Assembly (NCBI GenBank): GCA_036000545.1
Contig: DASYVD010000144.1
Coordinates: 1-41,488 of the forward strand
Direction: 5' to 3'
Source of the DNA: DASYVD01 sp036000545
GTDB taxonomy: Bacteria; Actinomycetota; UBA4738; CALAEC01
Length of the DNA stretch: 41,488 bases
Positions 7,381-14,376 of this stretch are shown one piece after another. Under the pieces are notes generated by a model, which saw nothing but the letters and a program-made list of their open reading frames with translations, made no database searches and was not told where the DNA came from. Made by a program: the position numbers and the translations under genes. Positions within the stretch are counted from its first letter, which is position 1. Every line of letters starts with the position of its first letter.

Positions 7381-7839
7381 ATGGCAGGAAGACAGGTACA
7401 CCTTCCGAGCGGCGGCATACTGGCCGCCCTGCAGGTCCTGGTCGTACTCGCGTTGGTGGAGTGCCAAACGGCGGAGGCAACCACGATCGACGTGACGGTC
7501 CAGGAGTTCGCGGTGATCCCGGCGCAGGATTCGGCTCCCGCCGGCACGATCACCTTCAACGTGGAGAACATGGGCCCGAACGACGTTCACGAGTTCGTGG
7601 TGATCAAGACCGACCTCGCCCCGGATGCCCTGCCCACCGACGAGAACGGCGCCGTCGAGGAGGCCGGCGAGGGCATGGAGGTGATCGACGAGATCGAGGA
7701 CATCCCGGTCGGTGACACGCCGAGCCTGACCGTCGACCTGGACGCTGCCAGCTACGTTCTGATCTGCAACATCTGGGACGAGGAGGAGCAGGAAGCCCAC
7801 TACGCGATGGGCATGCGGGCGGCCTTCACGGTCGAGTAG
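7381..7839 (+). CDS. Exported cupredoxin (plastocyanin/azurin-like copper protein)
   Basis: A 152-residue protein with an N-terminal hydrophobic segment (about 11-27) that should direct export, then a cupredoxin-like beta-sandwich. Candidate type-1 copper ligands are His70 (DVHEF), Cys129 (LICNI), His140 (AHYAM) and Met145 (or Met143), in the family order His-Cys-His-Met. Cys28 ends the hydrophobic segment, but Glu27 before it is not a normal lipobox residue, so lipidation is doubtful. An acidic loop (about 87-107) replaces part of the usual sheet connection. It probably carries electrons outside the membrane or buffers copper. ATG 7381 follows GAGGGGAGGGGAACG. It converges on the hypothetical gene ending at 7866. 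Confidence 0.8.
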   Translation: MAGRQVHLPSGGILAALQVLVVLALVECQTAEATTIDVTVQEFAVIPAQDSAPAGTITFNVENMGPNDVHEFVVIKTDLAPDALPTDENGAVEEAGEGMEVIDEIEDIPVGDTPSLTVDLDAASYVLICNIWDEEEQEAHYAMGMRAAFTVE

Positions 7840-7865
7840 GAGACTCCAACGTTCAGAGATTGAGG

Positions 7866-8288
7866 TCAGACTCCTGCCCGAGCCTGGGAGAGCATCATCT
7901 CCAGCGCCTGGGACAACGAGCGGGTTGCGGTCTCGAGATCAGAGGGGGTGCTGAGCGCCTCTGCCAGTGAGAGATGACCCTGTGCCCGAAACCATCTCTC
8001 TACATCCGTGCCGTCCACATCCGCCTCGATGGTTCGGCGCCCGACATTGAAGTGGATCCACAGATCGATGCACCCAGGGTCCTCTCCCCCGTAGTCGGCC
8101 ATGAGGGTCGGGAACGTTCGGGCGAAGGCGTCGGGCTCCGCTTCGAACAGAGCCCAAACTTCATTCTGGTCACGGTCGTAGTTCAATCCACTCGAGTTCC
8201 ACTCGAATCCCGCCGGTCGAACGACCGGTTCGATGGATGTCCGGACGAGAGCCTCGAACTGGCGCAGGAAGGGATGGCGATCCGTCAT
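7866..8288 (-). CDS. Hypothetical protein
   Basis: A 140-residue protein from ATG 8288 (MTDRHPFLRQFEALV), mixed alpha/beta and acidic overall, with no signal peptide or membrane segment. I do not recognise the family. Conserved-looking features are an N-terminal helix, the segment RPAGFEWNSSGLNYD, several Trp (WALFEAEP, LWIHFNV) and a C-terminal helix. It starts 28 bases after the MarR stop on the same strand and so may be co-transcribed with it. A start at 8381 would overlap the marR-like gene. Composition and codon third-position GC look like a real gene. Confidence 0.65.
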   Translation of the reverse strand: MTDRHPFLRQFEALVRTSIEPVVRPAGFEWNSSGLNYDRDQNEVWALFEAEPDAFARTFPTLMADYGGEDPGCIDLWIHFNVGRRTIEADVDGTDVERWFRAQGHLSLAEALSTPSDLETATRSLSQALEMMLSQARAGV

Positions 8289-8316
8289 GGACGGAATGAT
8301 AGGCGGGCTCCGTTCG

Positions 8317-8769
8317 TCAGTGAGGTTCGTGTGGTCCGGCAATGGCTTCCAGGGCCGTAGCGGCGTTCCGAAGCTGGGCATGGCTGAGGTGGCCGGTGAA
8401 GTGCTCGCGGATGCCCCGCAAATGAGTCCTCGCGGCTCGTCGCAGGAGCCGGCGTCCCCGGTCCGTCAGCCGGGCCAGGGTAACCCGAGCGTCTCCGTCG
8501 AAGCGATCTCGCTCGACGAAGCCGGCTTCGACGAGTCGGTCCACCATCCGCGTCAACCCGCTCGGGGAGAGCATGACCCTCTCGGCGAGCTCGGTCATCC
8601 GCAGGGAATGGCCCGGAGCACGAGCCAGCCGGAGGAGCACGTCGTAGGCCCCGAAAGTGAGACCGTGCTCCTCTCGGAGCTCGGCATCCAACTGCGAAAC
8701 CACCTGATGATGGGCGTGAAGGAGCGCCTGCCAGGCCCGAAGCTCCGTCTCGGTGAGTCGTTCCACCAT
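8317..8769 (-). CDS. MarR-family transcriptional regulator
   Basis: A 150-residue winged-helix repressor: dimerisation helix at the N-terminus, helix-turn-helix around residues 55-85 (LRMTELAERVMLSPSGLTRMVDRLVEAG), then the wing with the family signature DGDARVTLARLTDRG. MarR dimers usually repress themselves and a divergent neighbour and are released by a small ligand or oxidation. Here the divergent neighbour is a LysE-type exporter, and two copies of a palindrome (8793-8836) lie between them. Thus it probably senses the exported compound or a related toxic molecule (inference). ATG 8769 has no clear ribosome binding site. ATG 8793, eight residues upstream in frame, is an alternative. Confidence 0.92.
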   Translation of the reverse strand: MVERLTETELRAWQALLHAHHQVVSQLDAELREEHGLTFGAYDVLLRLARAPGHSLRMTELAERVMLSPSGLTRMVDRLVEAGFVERDRFDGDARVTLARLTDRGRRLLRRAARTHLRGIREHFTGHLSHAQLRNAATALEAIAGPHEPH

Positions 8770-8792
8770 GAGCGCAGTGTAGCAATGGAACA

Positions 8793-8836
8793 TTTGCGCA
8801 TACAAGTATCTTGATGATATCCTTGCGCATGCAAGG
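8793..8836. promoter_or_regulatory. Two palindromic operator copies between MarR and LysE genes
   Basis: Site 1 is TTTGC-GCAT-ACAAG (8793-8806) and site 2 is CCTTGC-GCAT-GCAAGG (8821-8836). Site 2 is a perfect inverted repeat with 6-base arms; site 1 is a partly degenerate copy with the same core TTGCGCATnCAAG. Their centres are 29 bases apart, close to three helical turns, so two dimers could bind the same DNA face. The arrangement is typical for MarR-family autoregulation. Confidence 0.65.
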
Positions 8837-8869
8837 ATCACGGGCGGAACGGATAAGGAAAGGAAGAGC

Positions 8870-9493
8870 TTGGCGAGCTCCCTCTCCCCGGCCCTGGCGG
8901 GCCTGGGCCTGGGGATTGCGCTGGCCAGCGCCCCAGGGCCGGTCCAGGCCGTTCTCCTGACCGAGGCGGTTCGCGGAGGGATCCGTCGCGGGTTCCGAGC
9001 CATGGCCGGAGCCAACGTCACCTTCGGGCTGCTCCTGGTGGCCCTGGCGTTGGGGGTCTCGGTGGCCTCGCCGAGCGGCCCGGTCCTTCGGATCCTCAAG
9101 CTGGCCGGCGGCGCCCTCCTCCTGTGGCTGGCCGTGGAGGGCTCCCGGTCCACTCGCAACGTGGAGCGCACATCGGCCGAGGGGAGAAGTCTGCCCCCCA
9201 CCGTCCGCGGGGCGCTCGCGGTGATCCTCAACCCAGGGGCGTGGCTGTTCCTCGCCACGGCGGCTTCCTCCCTCCTCTCGACGGCTGCCCGGCAAGGAGG
9301 GAGCGGCAGCGCCCTCCTGGCGGCGATGGCTCTGATCGTCGGTCTGGCCATCGGAGACGGTGGGGTGGTTCTGCTCGGCGGTGTCGGAGTGCGCCGAGCC
9401 GGAGAACGGCTCGGACTATGGGTCCACCGGGCCCTGGCGATGGTGCTCGCCGGCCTCGGCATCTGGTTGCTGGTCGACGGCCTGATCTCCTAG
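8870..9493 (+). CDS. LysE/RhtB-family amino-acid or metabolite exporter
   Basis: A 207-residue inner-membrane protein with about six hydrophobic segments. The first helix carries the LysE hallmark GxxLASAPGPVQAV (residues about 15-28), and a second conserved patch, LNPGAWLFL, begins the fourth helix. The family exports amino acids such as lysine, threonine or homoserine lactones by proton antiport; this member's substrate is unknown. The start is TTG 8870 after the purine run AAGGAAAGGAAGAG. It is divergent from the MarR gene and lies next to the twin operators, so induction by its own substrate or a related compound is likely. Confidence 0.85.
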   Translation: MASSLSPALAGLGLGIALASAPGPVQAVLLTEAVRGGIRRGFRAMAGANVTFGLLLVALALGVSVASPSGPVLRILKLAGGALLLWLAVEGSRSTRNVERTSAEGRSLPPTVRGALAVILNPGAWLFLATAASSLLSTAARQGGSGSALLAAMALIVGLAIGDGGVVLLGGVGVRRAGERLGLWVHRALAMVLAGLGIWLLVDGLIS

Positions 9494-9527
9494 TCGGACC
9501 AGCCCGACGAGAGAAAGGAAGGACGTG

Positions 9528-10388
9528 ATGTTGTTCGGACTGAACGTCCCGACGACGGCGGACTCTGACCCGGTGGGGCGTGCCAAGCGCGCCGAGGAGC
9601 TGGGGTTCGACTTCGTCTCGTCCTCCGATCACCTGCACGGCCCCACGCCCTCGTACGAGACCTGGACCATGCTCTCCTGGATCGCCGCCGAGACCACTCG
9701 GGTCCGCGTGGCCACTCGGGTGCTCGCCGTGCCGTACCGCCACCCGCCAGTGCTGGCGAAGATGGCGGAGACGTTCGACCGCCTGTCCGGGGGGAGGTTG
9801 ATCCTTGGACTGGGCGGCGGCTACTTGGACGAAGAGTTCCGAGCGTTCGGACTGGGGGAGCGCTCACCACGGGACAAGGTGGACGGGCTGGAGGAAGCTA
9901 TCCGGATCATCCGTGGCCTGTGGTCGGAACAGAGGCTGACCTTCCGGGGCAGGGCCTATGCGACGGACGGCGCCGAGCTCGAACCGAAGCCGGGGCATCG
10001 CATCCCGATCTGGCTCGGCACGTACGGCCCACGAGCGCTCGCGGTGACCGGTCGGCTGGCCGACGGATGGATCCCCACGCTCGAGCTCGCGCCTCCGGAA
10101 CGGATTGGGGCGATGCGCGATCGGGTCCTGTCGGCGGCGCGCCAGTCCGGTCGAAACCCCGAGGAGATCACGTGCGTCTACAACATCGGCATTCGGGTGG
10201 ACGAGCGGGCCGGTCCGAGCCCCACGGGCGTAGCCGGATCCCCGGACGTCGTGGCCGAGCGGCTGCTGGAATTGGCGAACCTGGGGTTCACGGCCATGCA
10301 CTTCATTCCCGCCGGTCCGGGTCACGACGAGCAAGCGGAGCGCCTGAGCCGCGAGGTGATCCCTGTCGTCCGCGAGGCCCGGGCCTGA
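9528..10388 (+). CDS. Luciferase-like F420-dependent oxidoreductase (LLM class)
   Basis: A 286-residue TIM-barrel protein of the bacterial luciferase-like family. Recognisable parts are the N-terminal strand MLFGLNVPTTAD, the segment AEELGFDFVSSSDH near residue 24, RVATRVLAVPYRHP in the second sheet region, and the GRLILGLGGGYLDEEF block that shapes the cofactor site. Proteins of this length and pattern in Actinomycetota usually take F420H2, but FMN is possible. The substrate is unknown. ATG 9528 is preferred over GTG 9525 because GAAAGGAAGG lies 5-6 bases before it. It is 34 bases after the LysE gene and may share its transcript. A strong hairpin contains its stop codon. Confidence 0.88.
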   Translation: MLFGLNVPTTADSDPVGRAKRAEELGFDFVSSSDHLHGPTPSYETWTMLSWIAAETTRVRVATRVLAVPYRHPPVLAKMAETFDRLSGGRLILGLGGGYLDEEFRAFGLGERSPRDKVDGLEEAIRIIRGLWSEQRLTFRGRAYATDGAELEPKPGHRIPIWLGTYGPRALAVTGRLADGWIPTLELAPPERIGAMRDRVLSAARQSGRNPEEITCVYNIGIRVDERAGPSPTGVAGSPDVVAERLLELANLGFTAMHFIPAGPGHDEQAERLSREVIPVVREARA

Positions 10389-10408
10389 TCGCCTGGATCA
10401 GCCGGGCC
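10376..10408. terminator. Strong hairpin at the end of convergent oxidoreductase and cupin genes
   Basis: An inner 6-base stem CTGATC/GATCAG with a 5-base loop (10385-10401) extends, past two single-base bulges, through 7 more GC pairs outward to 10376 and 10408. The oxidoreductase stop codon (10386-10388) is inside the stem. It lies just before the cupin stop on the other strand, so it can end both transcripts. Confidence 0.55.
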
Positions 10409-10411
10409 CGC

Positions 10412-10810
10412 TCAGCCTGTGCGTTCCGCTGCTTCGGCGTCGCCCTTCGTGACGTGCACCGTCTCCGCAGGGTGATTCGGAGGGGAGTAGATCGTGTATA
10501 GCTTCAGGTCTGTGTCGCCGGTGTTGACCACGTTGTGCCAGGTCCCGGCAGGAACGACGAACGCCCAATCCTCACCTACGTCGTAGCGTTCGCTGAGCAC
10601 GTCCCGCGACGGCCCCACCTCGACGCGAGCCGTGCCCCTCTCCAGCCGAAGGAACTGGTCTACCTCCGGATGAACCTCGAGGCCGATGTCCTCCCCTGGC
10701 TTGAGCGACATCACCGTCAGCTGACTGTGCTTCCCTGTCCACAGAGCGGTTCTGAACGTCGTGTTCTGTTTGGTTTCTTTCTCGATGTTCTTGACCCACA
10801 TCAACGCCAT
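10412..10810 (-). CDS. Cupin-domain protein
   Basis: A 132-residue single-domain cupin. The two cupin motifs are visible: SLKPGEDIGLEVHPEVDQFLRLERG (about 36-60) with the metal-binding-type His and Glu positions, and WAFVVPAGTWHNVVNTG (about 82-98) with the second-motif His. Small cupins act as isomerases, oxygenases or binding proteins, and this sequence does not decide which. ATG 10810 is preceded by GAGGAGG. It follows the sucraseferredoxin-like gene by 34 bases on the same strand and is probably the last gene of the acidic peptide, JmjC and sucraseferredoxin cluster. Confidence 0.85.
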   Translation of the reverse strand: MALMWVKNIEKETKQNTTFRTALWTGKHSQLTVMSLKPGEDIGLEVHPEVDQFLRLERGTARVEVGPSRDVLSERYDVGEDWAFVVPAGTWHNVVNTGDTDLKLYTIYSPPNHPAETVHVTKGDAEAAERTG

Positions 10811-10844
10811 TTCGTCGTGCCTCCTCTCTTATCACCACACGAAC

Positions 10845-11732
10845 CTACGCGATCCTTTCGAGCACGAACGCGCGTGGGGAGTGCGGATGCGCGGCCTTGC
10901 AGGTGAGCGGACGGGGGTCGAGGGTAGACTCCCGCACCTCCAGGATGTGCACGCGGCCCCCAGAGACCCGGAACGCGACGCGGTGTGTGGACCCCGCCAG
11001 GCGCGCGTGATCCTCCAGCACCAGGTCGTCCACGCCGACCAGGCCGAGCGCCAAGCGAAGCTCGCGCTCGGCCGCCTGCACGGCCGGAGGGAAAGAGGAG
11101 CGTCCCCGATAGTGCTCCAGCGCCACCTCGCCGCGCCCGTAAGCCTCGGCCACGCGCGGCGCCGTGGCGGCGCCGACGCGCCCGAAGTAGAGGCCGTCCG
11201 GGAAGCAGACCACGTTCCCCGCGAAGCGATCTCCTCCCACATGGGTGCATTCCCACACGTCCGGTCGAGCTGCGAGAGCCCGTGCCACGGGTCCCCCGTA
11301 CCGCGAGCAGCACGCGTCGTGCTTCCCGTGGGTGCAGACGAGGAAGAGCGGACCGGCGACCGGCTCCCCGAGTCCGTCCCACCGAGTGCGCACCATCTCC
11401 TCCAGGTCGAGGTCCAGGAGCTCTCTGACGTCGTTCACCTCGAACGTCACGAGCCGCCGTTCCTGCCTCCCGGTGAACGCGGCGAAGCAGCGGCGCGGGG
11501 ACGGAGCGAGACGGTCGCGACGCTGGATCAAAAGGACACGCACGCCGAGACGGTCCTCCCGCTCGATCAGCTCCCGGCCGACGTCGATCGGTAGCCCTCC
11601 CTGGAGAAGGGCCTCGTGTCCCCAGGGGCCGGGTTGCTCCACCATCAGCCAATGGCGGATGCGGGACGCCGTCCCCGCAAGTGGCTCCCCGGCCGCGGCG
11701 GCGAGGGCCGCGCACCCGCCGGGCTCAATCAC
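10845..11732 (-). CDS. Sucraseferredoxin-like protein (thioredoxin-fold [2Fe-2S] protein)
   Basis: A 295-residue protein of the sucrase/ferredoxin-like family (Pfam Sucrase_ferredox type). The ferredoxin-like centre is seen as CTHGKHDACCSRYG (Cys133, Cys141, Cys142) and the following THVGGDRFAGN (163-173), which resembles thioredoxin-like [2Fe-2S] ferredoxins. Such proteins may carry electrons; their physiological role is poorly known. The C-terminal third is a separate, mixed alpha/beta domain with a final CKAAHPHSPRAFVLERI. The start is GTG 11732, inside the last codons of the JmjC gene (8-base overlap), which implies translational coupling. Next to an iron oxygenase, a role as its electron donor is a possibility, not shown. 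Confidence 0.85.
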   Translation of the reverse strand: MIEPGGCAALAAAAGEPLAGTASRIRHWLMVEQPGPWGHEALLQGGLPIDVGRELIEREDRLGVRVLLIQRRDRLAPSPRRCFAAFTGRQERRLVTFEVNDVRELLDLDLEEMVRTRWDGLGEPVAGPLFLVCTHGKHDACCSRYGGPVARALAARPDVWECTHVGGDRFAGNVVCFPDGLYFGRVGAATAPRVAEAYGRGEVALEHYRGRSSFPPAVQAAERELRLALGLVGVDDLVLEDHARLAGSTHRVAFRVSGGRVHILEVRESTLDPRPLTCKAAHPHSPRAFVLERIA

Positions 11733-12933
11733 CGAGGTCCACGACCTCCAGGGCGCCCTCGCGGACCAGTCGACGGAGTAGCACCAGACGAGAATCGACG
11801 TCGAGGTCCCCGGGCAGGTCCCCAGCGGTGAACCGGTCCCGAGTCTCGGCGATGAACAGCAGATCAGAGCTCACGAACGCCGGCATGCGCAGCTCCCGGT
11901 CGCCCAATCCGACCACCGCCTCCAAGCCATCCCCCGAGACATCGAAGACGGATCCCGGGCGCCGGCGCAGGGCCGTGCTCGGACCGAGGCGACCCAGTCC
12001 GGCTACCTGGAGGAGCGCTCCGTCGAGGACCGGACGCCGGTGTGTCCAAAACTCCCGTACGAACGACGACGCGGTCTCGGACCCGGCGACCTTGTCGAAC
12101 CAGGCCCGGAACTCGCCGGCCCGGACGGCCATCTCCTCGGCGAGAGCGCCGGGGTCCCGGGCGAACCCGATGGGAAGCTGCTCCCGGAAGGGAGCGTGGT
12201 CGGCCGCCTCGTTCATCACGTGGCGCCAGACATCCAGCCACGTGCGAGCCAGGATCCCCACAGTGACGTGGACGGAAACGTCCTCCTGCGCTTCCGCGTC
12301 GTGAGGGAAGCCTCGAGGGATATAGAGGGCGTCCCCGGGCTCGAGCTCCGCCTCCAGCATCGGCGAGCCCGGATCGCCGAGCTCCTTCGACCACCGCTGC
12401 TCCTTCCCCGCCAGTTCCACGATGGGCGGATACACCCGCCACGACTTCTTCCCGTGGGTCTGGAGCACGAAGACGTCGTGGGTGTCGTGGTGGACGGCCA
12501 GACCGCGCGACGTGGCTGGGGTGACGTAGGCGTTCGCTTGCACAGGGTGGGTCAGAGCGAGTTCCAGCTCCCGGCAGAACCTCGCTACGGAGGGCCGCTG
12601 ACGGTGGAGGGCCTGGAGCACGATGGTCGCTCCCTGAGCGAACGCGTCGAGGACTCGCTCCGGACGGACGGTTTCCGGGACCCTGCGCGAGCCAACCGTG
12701 ATGGTGTGTGTGTACGAGGAGGGCGGAATCGGCGTCCCGTCCCTGATCAAGCGGATGGCGGGAAGGCGCAAGAGCGTCCCGGTGACCAGGTGGTCGACGT
12801 CGGCCAGATTCAGGAGGTCGTCGAACGTCGCCCCGGGACGGCGGTGCAAGAGGGGGCGCTGGCCCCAGCGCCCGTCGGCGAAGCGTCTAACGTCCCCGAC
12901 GCAGCGCTCCAGCGCCGCGGTCGTTGCGGTCAT
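11725..12933 (-). CDS. JmjC/cupin-fold 2-oxoglutarate-dependent oxygenase (ROX/YcfD-like)
   Basis: A 402-residue protein of the JmjC-like family that includes bacterial ribosomal oxygenases. In the double-stranded beta-helix, VHHDTHDVFVLQTHGKKSWRVYPP aligns with the family core, giving the iron ligands His148/Asp150 and distal His211 in YIPRGFPH. These proteins hydroxylate protein side chains using Fe(II) and 2-oxoglutarate. The C-terminal region (about 260-402) looks like the dimerisation and winged-helix part of this family. It starts 9 bases after the Asp-rich peptide stop with no good ribosome site of its own and overlaps the next gene. Either a ribosomal protein or the neighbouring peptide could be the substrate. 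Confidence 0.87.
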   Translation of the reverse strand: MTATTAALERCVGDVRRFADGRWGQRPLLHRRPGATFDDLLNLADVDHLVTGTLLRLPAIRLIRDGTPIPPSSYTHTITVGSRRVPETVRPERVLDAFAQGATIVLQALHRQRPSVARFCRELELALTHPVQANAYVTPATSRGLAVHHDTHDVFVLQTHGKKSWRVYPPIVELAGKEQRWSKELGDPGSPMLEAELEPGDALYIPRGFPHDAEAQEDVSVHVTVGILARTWLDVWRHVMNEAADHAPFREQLPIGFARDPGALAEEMAVRAGEFRAWFDKVAGSETASSFVREFWTHRRPVLDGALLQVAGLGRLGPSTALRRRPGSVFDVSGDGLEAVVGLGDRELRMPAFVSSDLLFIAETRDRFTAGDLPGDLDVDSRLVLLRRLVREGALEVVDLGD

Positions 12934-12942
12934 GGGCCGGGG

Positions 12943-13200
12943 CTACGCGTCTTCCTGGTCGGCGTCCTTGTCGGCGGCGTCTTCATCTACGGCGTCGTCG
13001 TCCGGATCGGCCGCGTCGGTCTCGTCGGCCTGGTCGACGTCATCGACCTGGTCGGCCTGGTCCGCGGCGTCCTGCTGATCCTTCTCGTCGGCGGTGTCGG
13101 CGTCCTCGGTGTCCGGGTCCTGAGCCGCCCGGGGAAGCCCCGTGGACTGGAGATCGACCGTTCGAATGTCCTCGTCGTTGAGCGTCCGCTCCTCGTCCAT
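12943..13200 (-). CDS. Asp-rich small protein, possible oxygenase substrate or peptide precursor
   Basis: An 85-residue, extremely acidic protein. Residues 1-30 (MDEERTLNDEDIRTVDLQST, then GLPRAAQDPD) are leader-like; the rest is mostly Asp, Ala, Gln and Glu. Asp occurs at every third position from 35 to 68 (12 in a row), usually with Ala or Val just before it. There is no signal peptide, membrane segment or cysteine. It is supported as a gene by an excellent ribosome site (GGGGAGGAG just before ATG 13200), a plausible promoter in the short gap upstream, and tight linkage to the JmjC gene (9 bases). I do not recognise the family. It could be a modified peptide precursor, an acidic chaperone or simply a disordered protein. 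Confidence 0.65.
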   Translation of the reverse strand: MDEERTLNDEDIRTVDLQSTGLPRAAQDPDTEDADTADEKDQQDAADQADQVDDVDQADETDAADPDDDAVDEDAADKDADQEDA

Positions 13201-13230
13201 CTCTCCTCCCCTTTTCGGTGCCGGACGCTC

Positions 13231-13260
13231 AAGCTATGTCCGCATCGGCCTTTTGCGCAA
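13231..13260 (-). promoter_or_regulatory. Candidate promoter of the Asp-rich peptide cluster
   Basis: On the minus strand, TTGCGC (13260-13255) and TAGCTT (13236-13231) are separated by 18 bases, 30 bases upstream of the ATG at 13200. TAGCTT fits the TAnnnT form of the actinobacterial -10 box; the -35 matches consensus in only three positions. It lies within the 72 bases between the winged-helix gene and the peptide gene, so the cluster can be transcribed on its own. Confidence 0.4.
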
Positions 13261-13272
13261 GCCTGTCCCGAA

Positions 13273-14325
13273 TCACTCCGCGTGGAACGCCGACAGGCGC
13301 TCCGCCTCGTCCTCGAGCTCGGTCCGCGTGCTTCGCGGGAGAGGGCCGAACGGCTCCAGCCGCACATGCCCCCTCTCGTAGCGCCATTTCCCGGCGACCG
13401 CGCCGTCGACCAGGAACGTCGAGACGGAGTGTGGGGTCTTCGTGTCGAACACGAGGGGCCGATAGGGCTCCGGGAGGATCTGGGTTCGCCGAGCGTGGAC
13501 CAGCAGCGTGGCATCCCACGTCGGCAGGAAGCGGACGGGCGCCGGGGTATCTGGATCGGGGAGTGGCGCCTGGGGCAAGTCGAGGAGCTCGCCGCCTCGC
13601 TCGTCGCGGAAACGCCGCAGGCCCAGTCGCTCGACCACAGGTCGAACCGTCGTTATCTGCAGCCCTGCCCAGCTCGCGACGTCGTTCAGCGAAGCGGGGC
13701 CGTTCCCCCCCAGATATCTGCGAACGAGGTGCTGCAGCCCCTCGGTCTCGGTCGACTTCGTTCGCCCGAGCCAGTCGTCGGCCAGGCCGTACAGGTCGGC
13801 GCGCCGCTGCTCCCACGTGCCAGAGGGCGGGACGCGGACCAGGTCGAGCCACATCCCCGCTCCCGACCACGCGATCCTCGGGAAGCCTTCCGCCTGGAGC
13901 AGTTGGGTGAGCTCGGCCTGGCGTTGCGGACCGTCGGCGAGGTGCTTGCGGAGAAGCGCGGCAACCTTGCTCATGTCGAGGCCTTCGACCTGATGCCGCT
14001 GCACACGAGCCCACCACTCCCTCCGCGAGTTGCGGATGGCCGCGGCGAACAACGGGTAGTCCCCAGCAGAGACGATGTGGATCGTGGCCCGCATCAGCGT
14101 GGCCTGCACGGCGCGCCGCTGCTCGAGTGCCCTGGTCAGCGTCTCCCGGCGGAAATCATGCAAGCGGGACCATAGGGCCACGTAAGCGGACGGCGCGTAT
14201 TGTGTTTGAAGCCCGGCCACGCGCTCGAGGGCGCGCGTGAGCGCAAGCCGCGACCGCTCCAGCAGGAGCTGGCGCGCGAGCAGGGCTCGATTCAGCTCTC
14301 GCGTGGACAGGACGCGCTCGGTCAC
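13273..14325 (-). CDS. Winged-helix DNA-binding domain protein (HTH_42/YcaQ-like)
   Basis: A 350-residue protein of the HTH_42 family, which includes YcaQ/AlkX-type interstrand-crosslink glycosylases and uncharacterised actinobacterial members. Features are the N-terminal ARQLLLERS segment, the signature GLQTQYAPSAYVALWSRL (about 38-55), and three winged-helix-like parts, the central one around LLRKHLADGPQRQAELTQLL. A role in repair of DNA lesions is suggested by the family only. The start is GTG 14325 without a ribosome site; a TAGACT -10 element 8 bases upstream points to a leaderless mRNA. It precedes the acidic-peptide cluster on the same strand by 72 bases. Confidence 0.85.
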   Translation of the reverse strand: MTERVLSTRELNRALLARQLLLERSRLALTRALERVAGLQTQYAPSAYVALWSRLHDFRRETLTRALEQRRAVQATLMRATIHIVSAGDYPLFAAAIRNSRREWWARVQRHQVEGLDMSKVAALLRKHLADGPQRQAELTQLLQAEGFPRIAWSGAGMWLDLVRVPPSGTWEQRRADLYGLADDWLGRTKSTETEGLQHLVRRYLGGNGPASLNDVASWAGLQITTVRPVVERLGLRRFRDERGGELLDLPQAPLPDPDTPAPVRFLPTWDATLLVHARRTQILPEPYRPLVFDTKTPHSVSTFLVDGAVAGKWRYERGHVRLEPFGPLPRSTRTELEDEAERLSAFHAE

Positions 14326-14333
14326 GGGAGGGG

Positions 14334-14339
14334 AGTCTA
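14334..14339 (-). promoter_or_regulatory. -10 element for a leaderless transcript
   Basis: TAGACT on the minus strand ends 8 bases before the GTG at 14325, and no ribosome binding site is present. The same TAGACT stands before the HAD gene at 32552 in the same position. Confidence 0.4.
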
Positions 14340-14376
14340 GCCAGATAGGATTTCGAGAGTCCTTCGGAGGTCAGCT

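Noticed and set aside
8317..9462. A 381-codon minus-strand frame that would extend the MarR protein N-terminally through the LysE gene
   Set aside because: The MarR fold begins near 8769. The extension is low-complexity antisense of the exporter and would cross both operators.
12950..13120. The repeated GTCGGCCTG-like units as a CRISPR or tandem DNA repeat
   Set aside because: The units are short, imperfect and in phase with the acidic peptide codons; there are no spacers. The repeat is explained by protein sequence.
12040..14175. A 711-codon open frame on the plus strand across the JmjC, acidic peptide and winged-helix genes
   Set aside because: It lies antisense to three genes with recognisable domains. 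Its translation is repetitive, without any known motif, and it is open because third-position GC is high.
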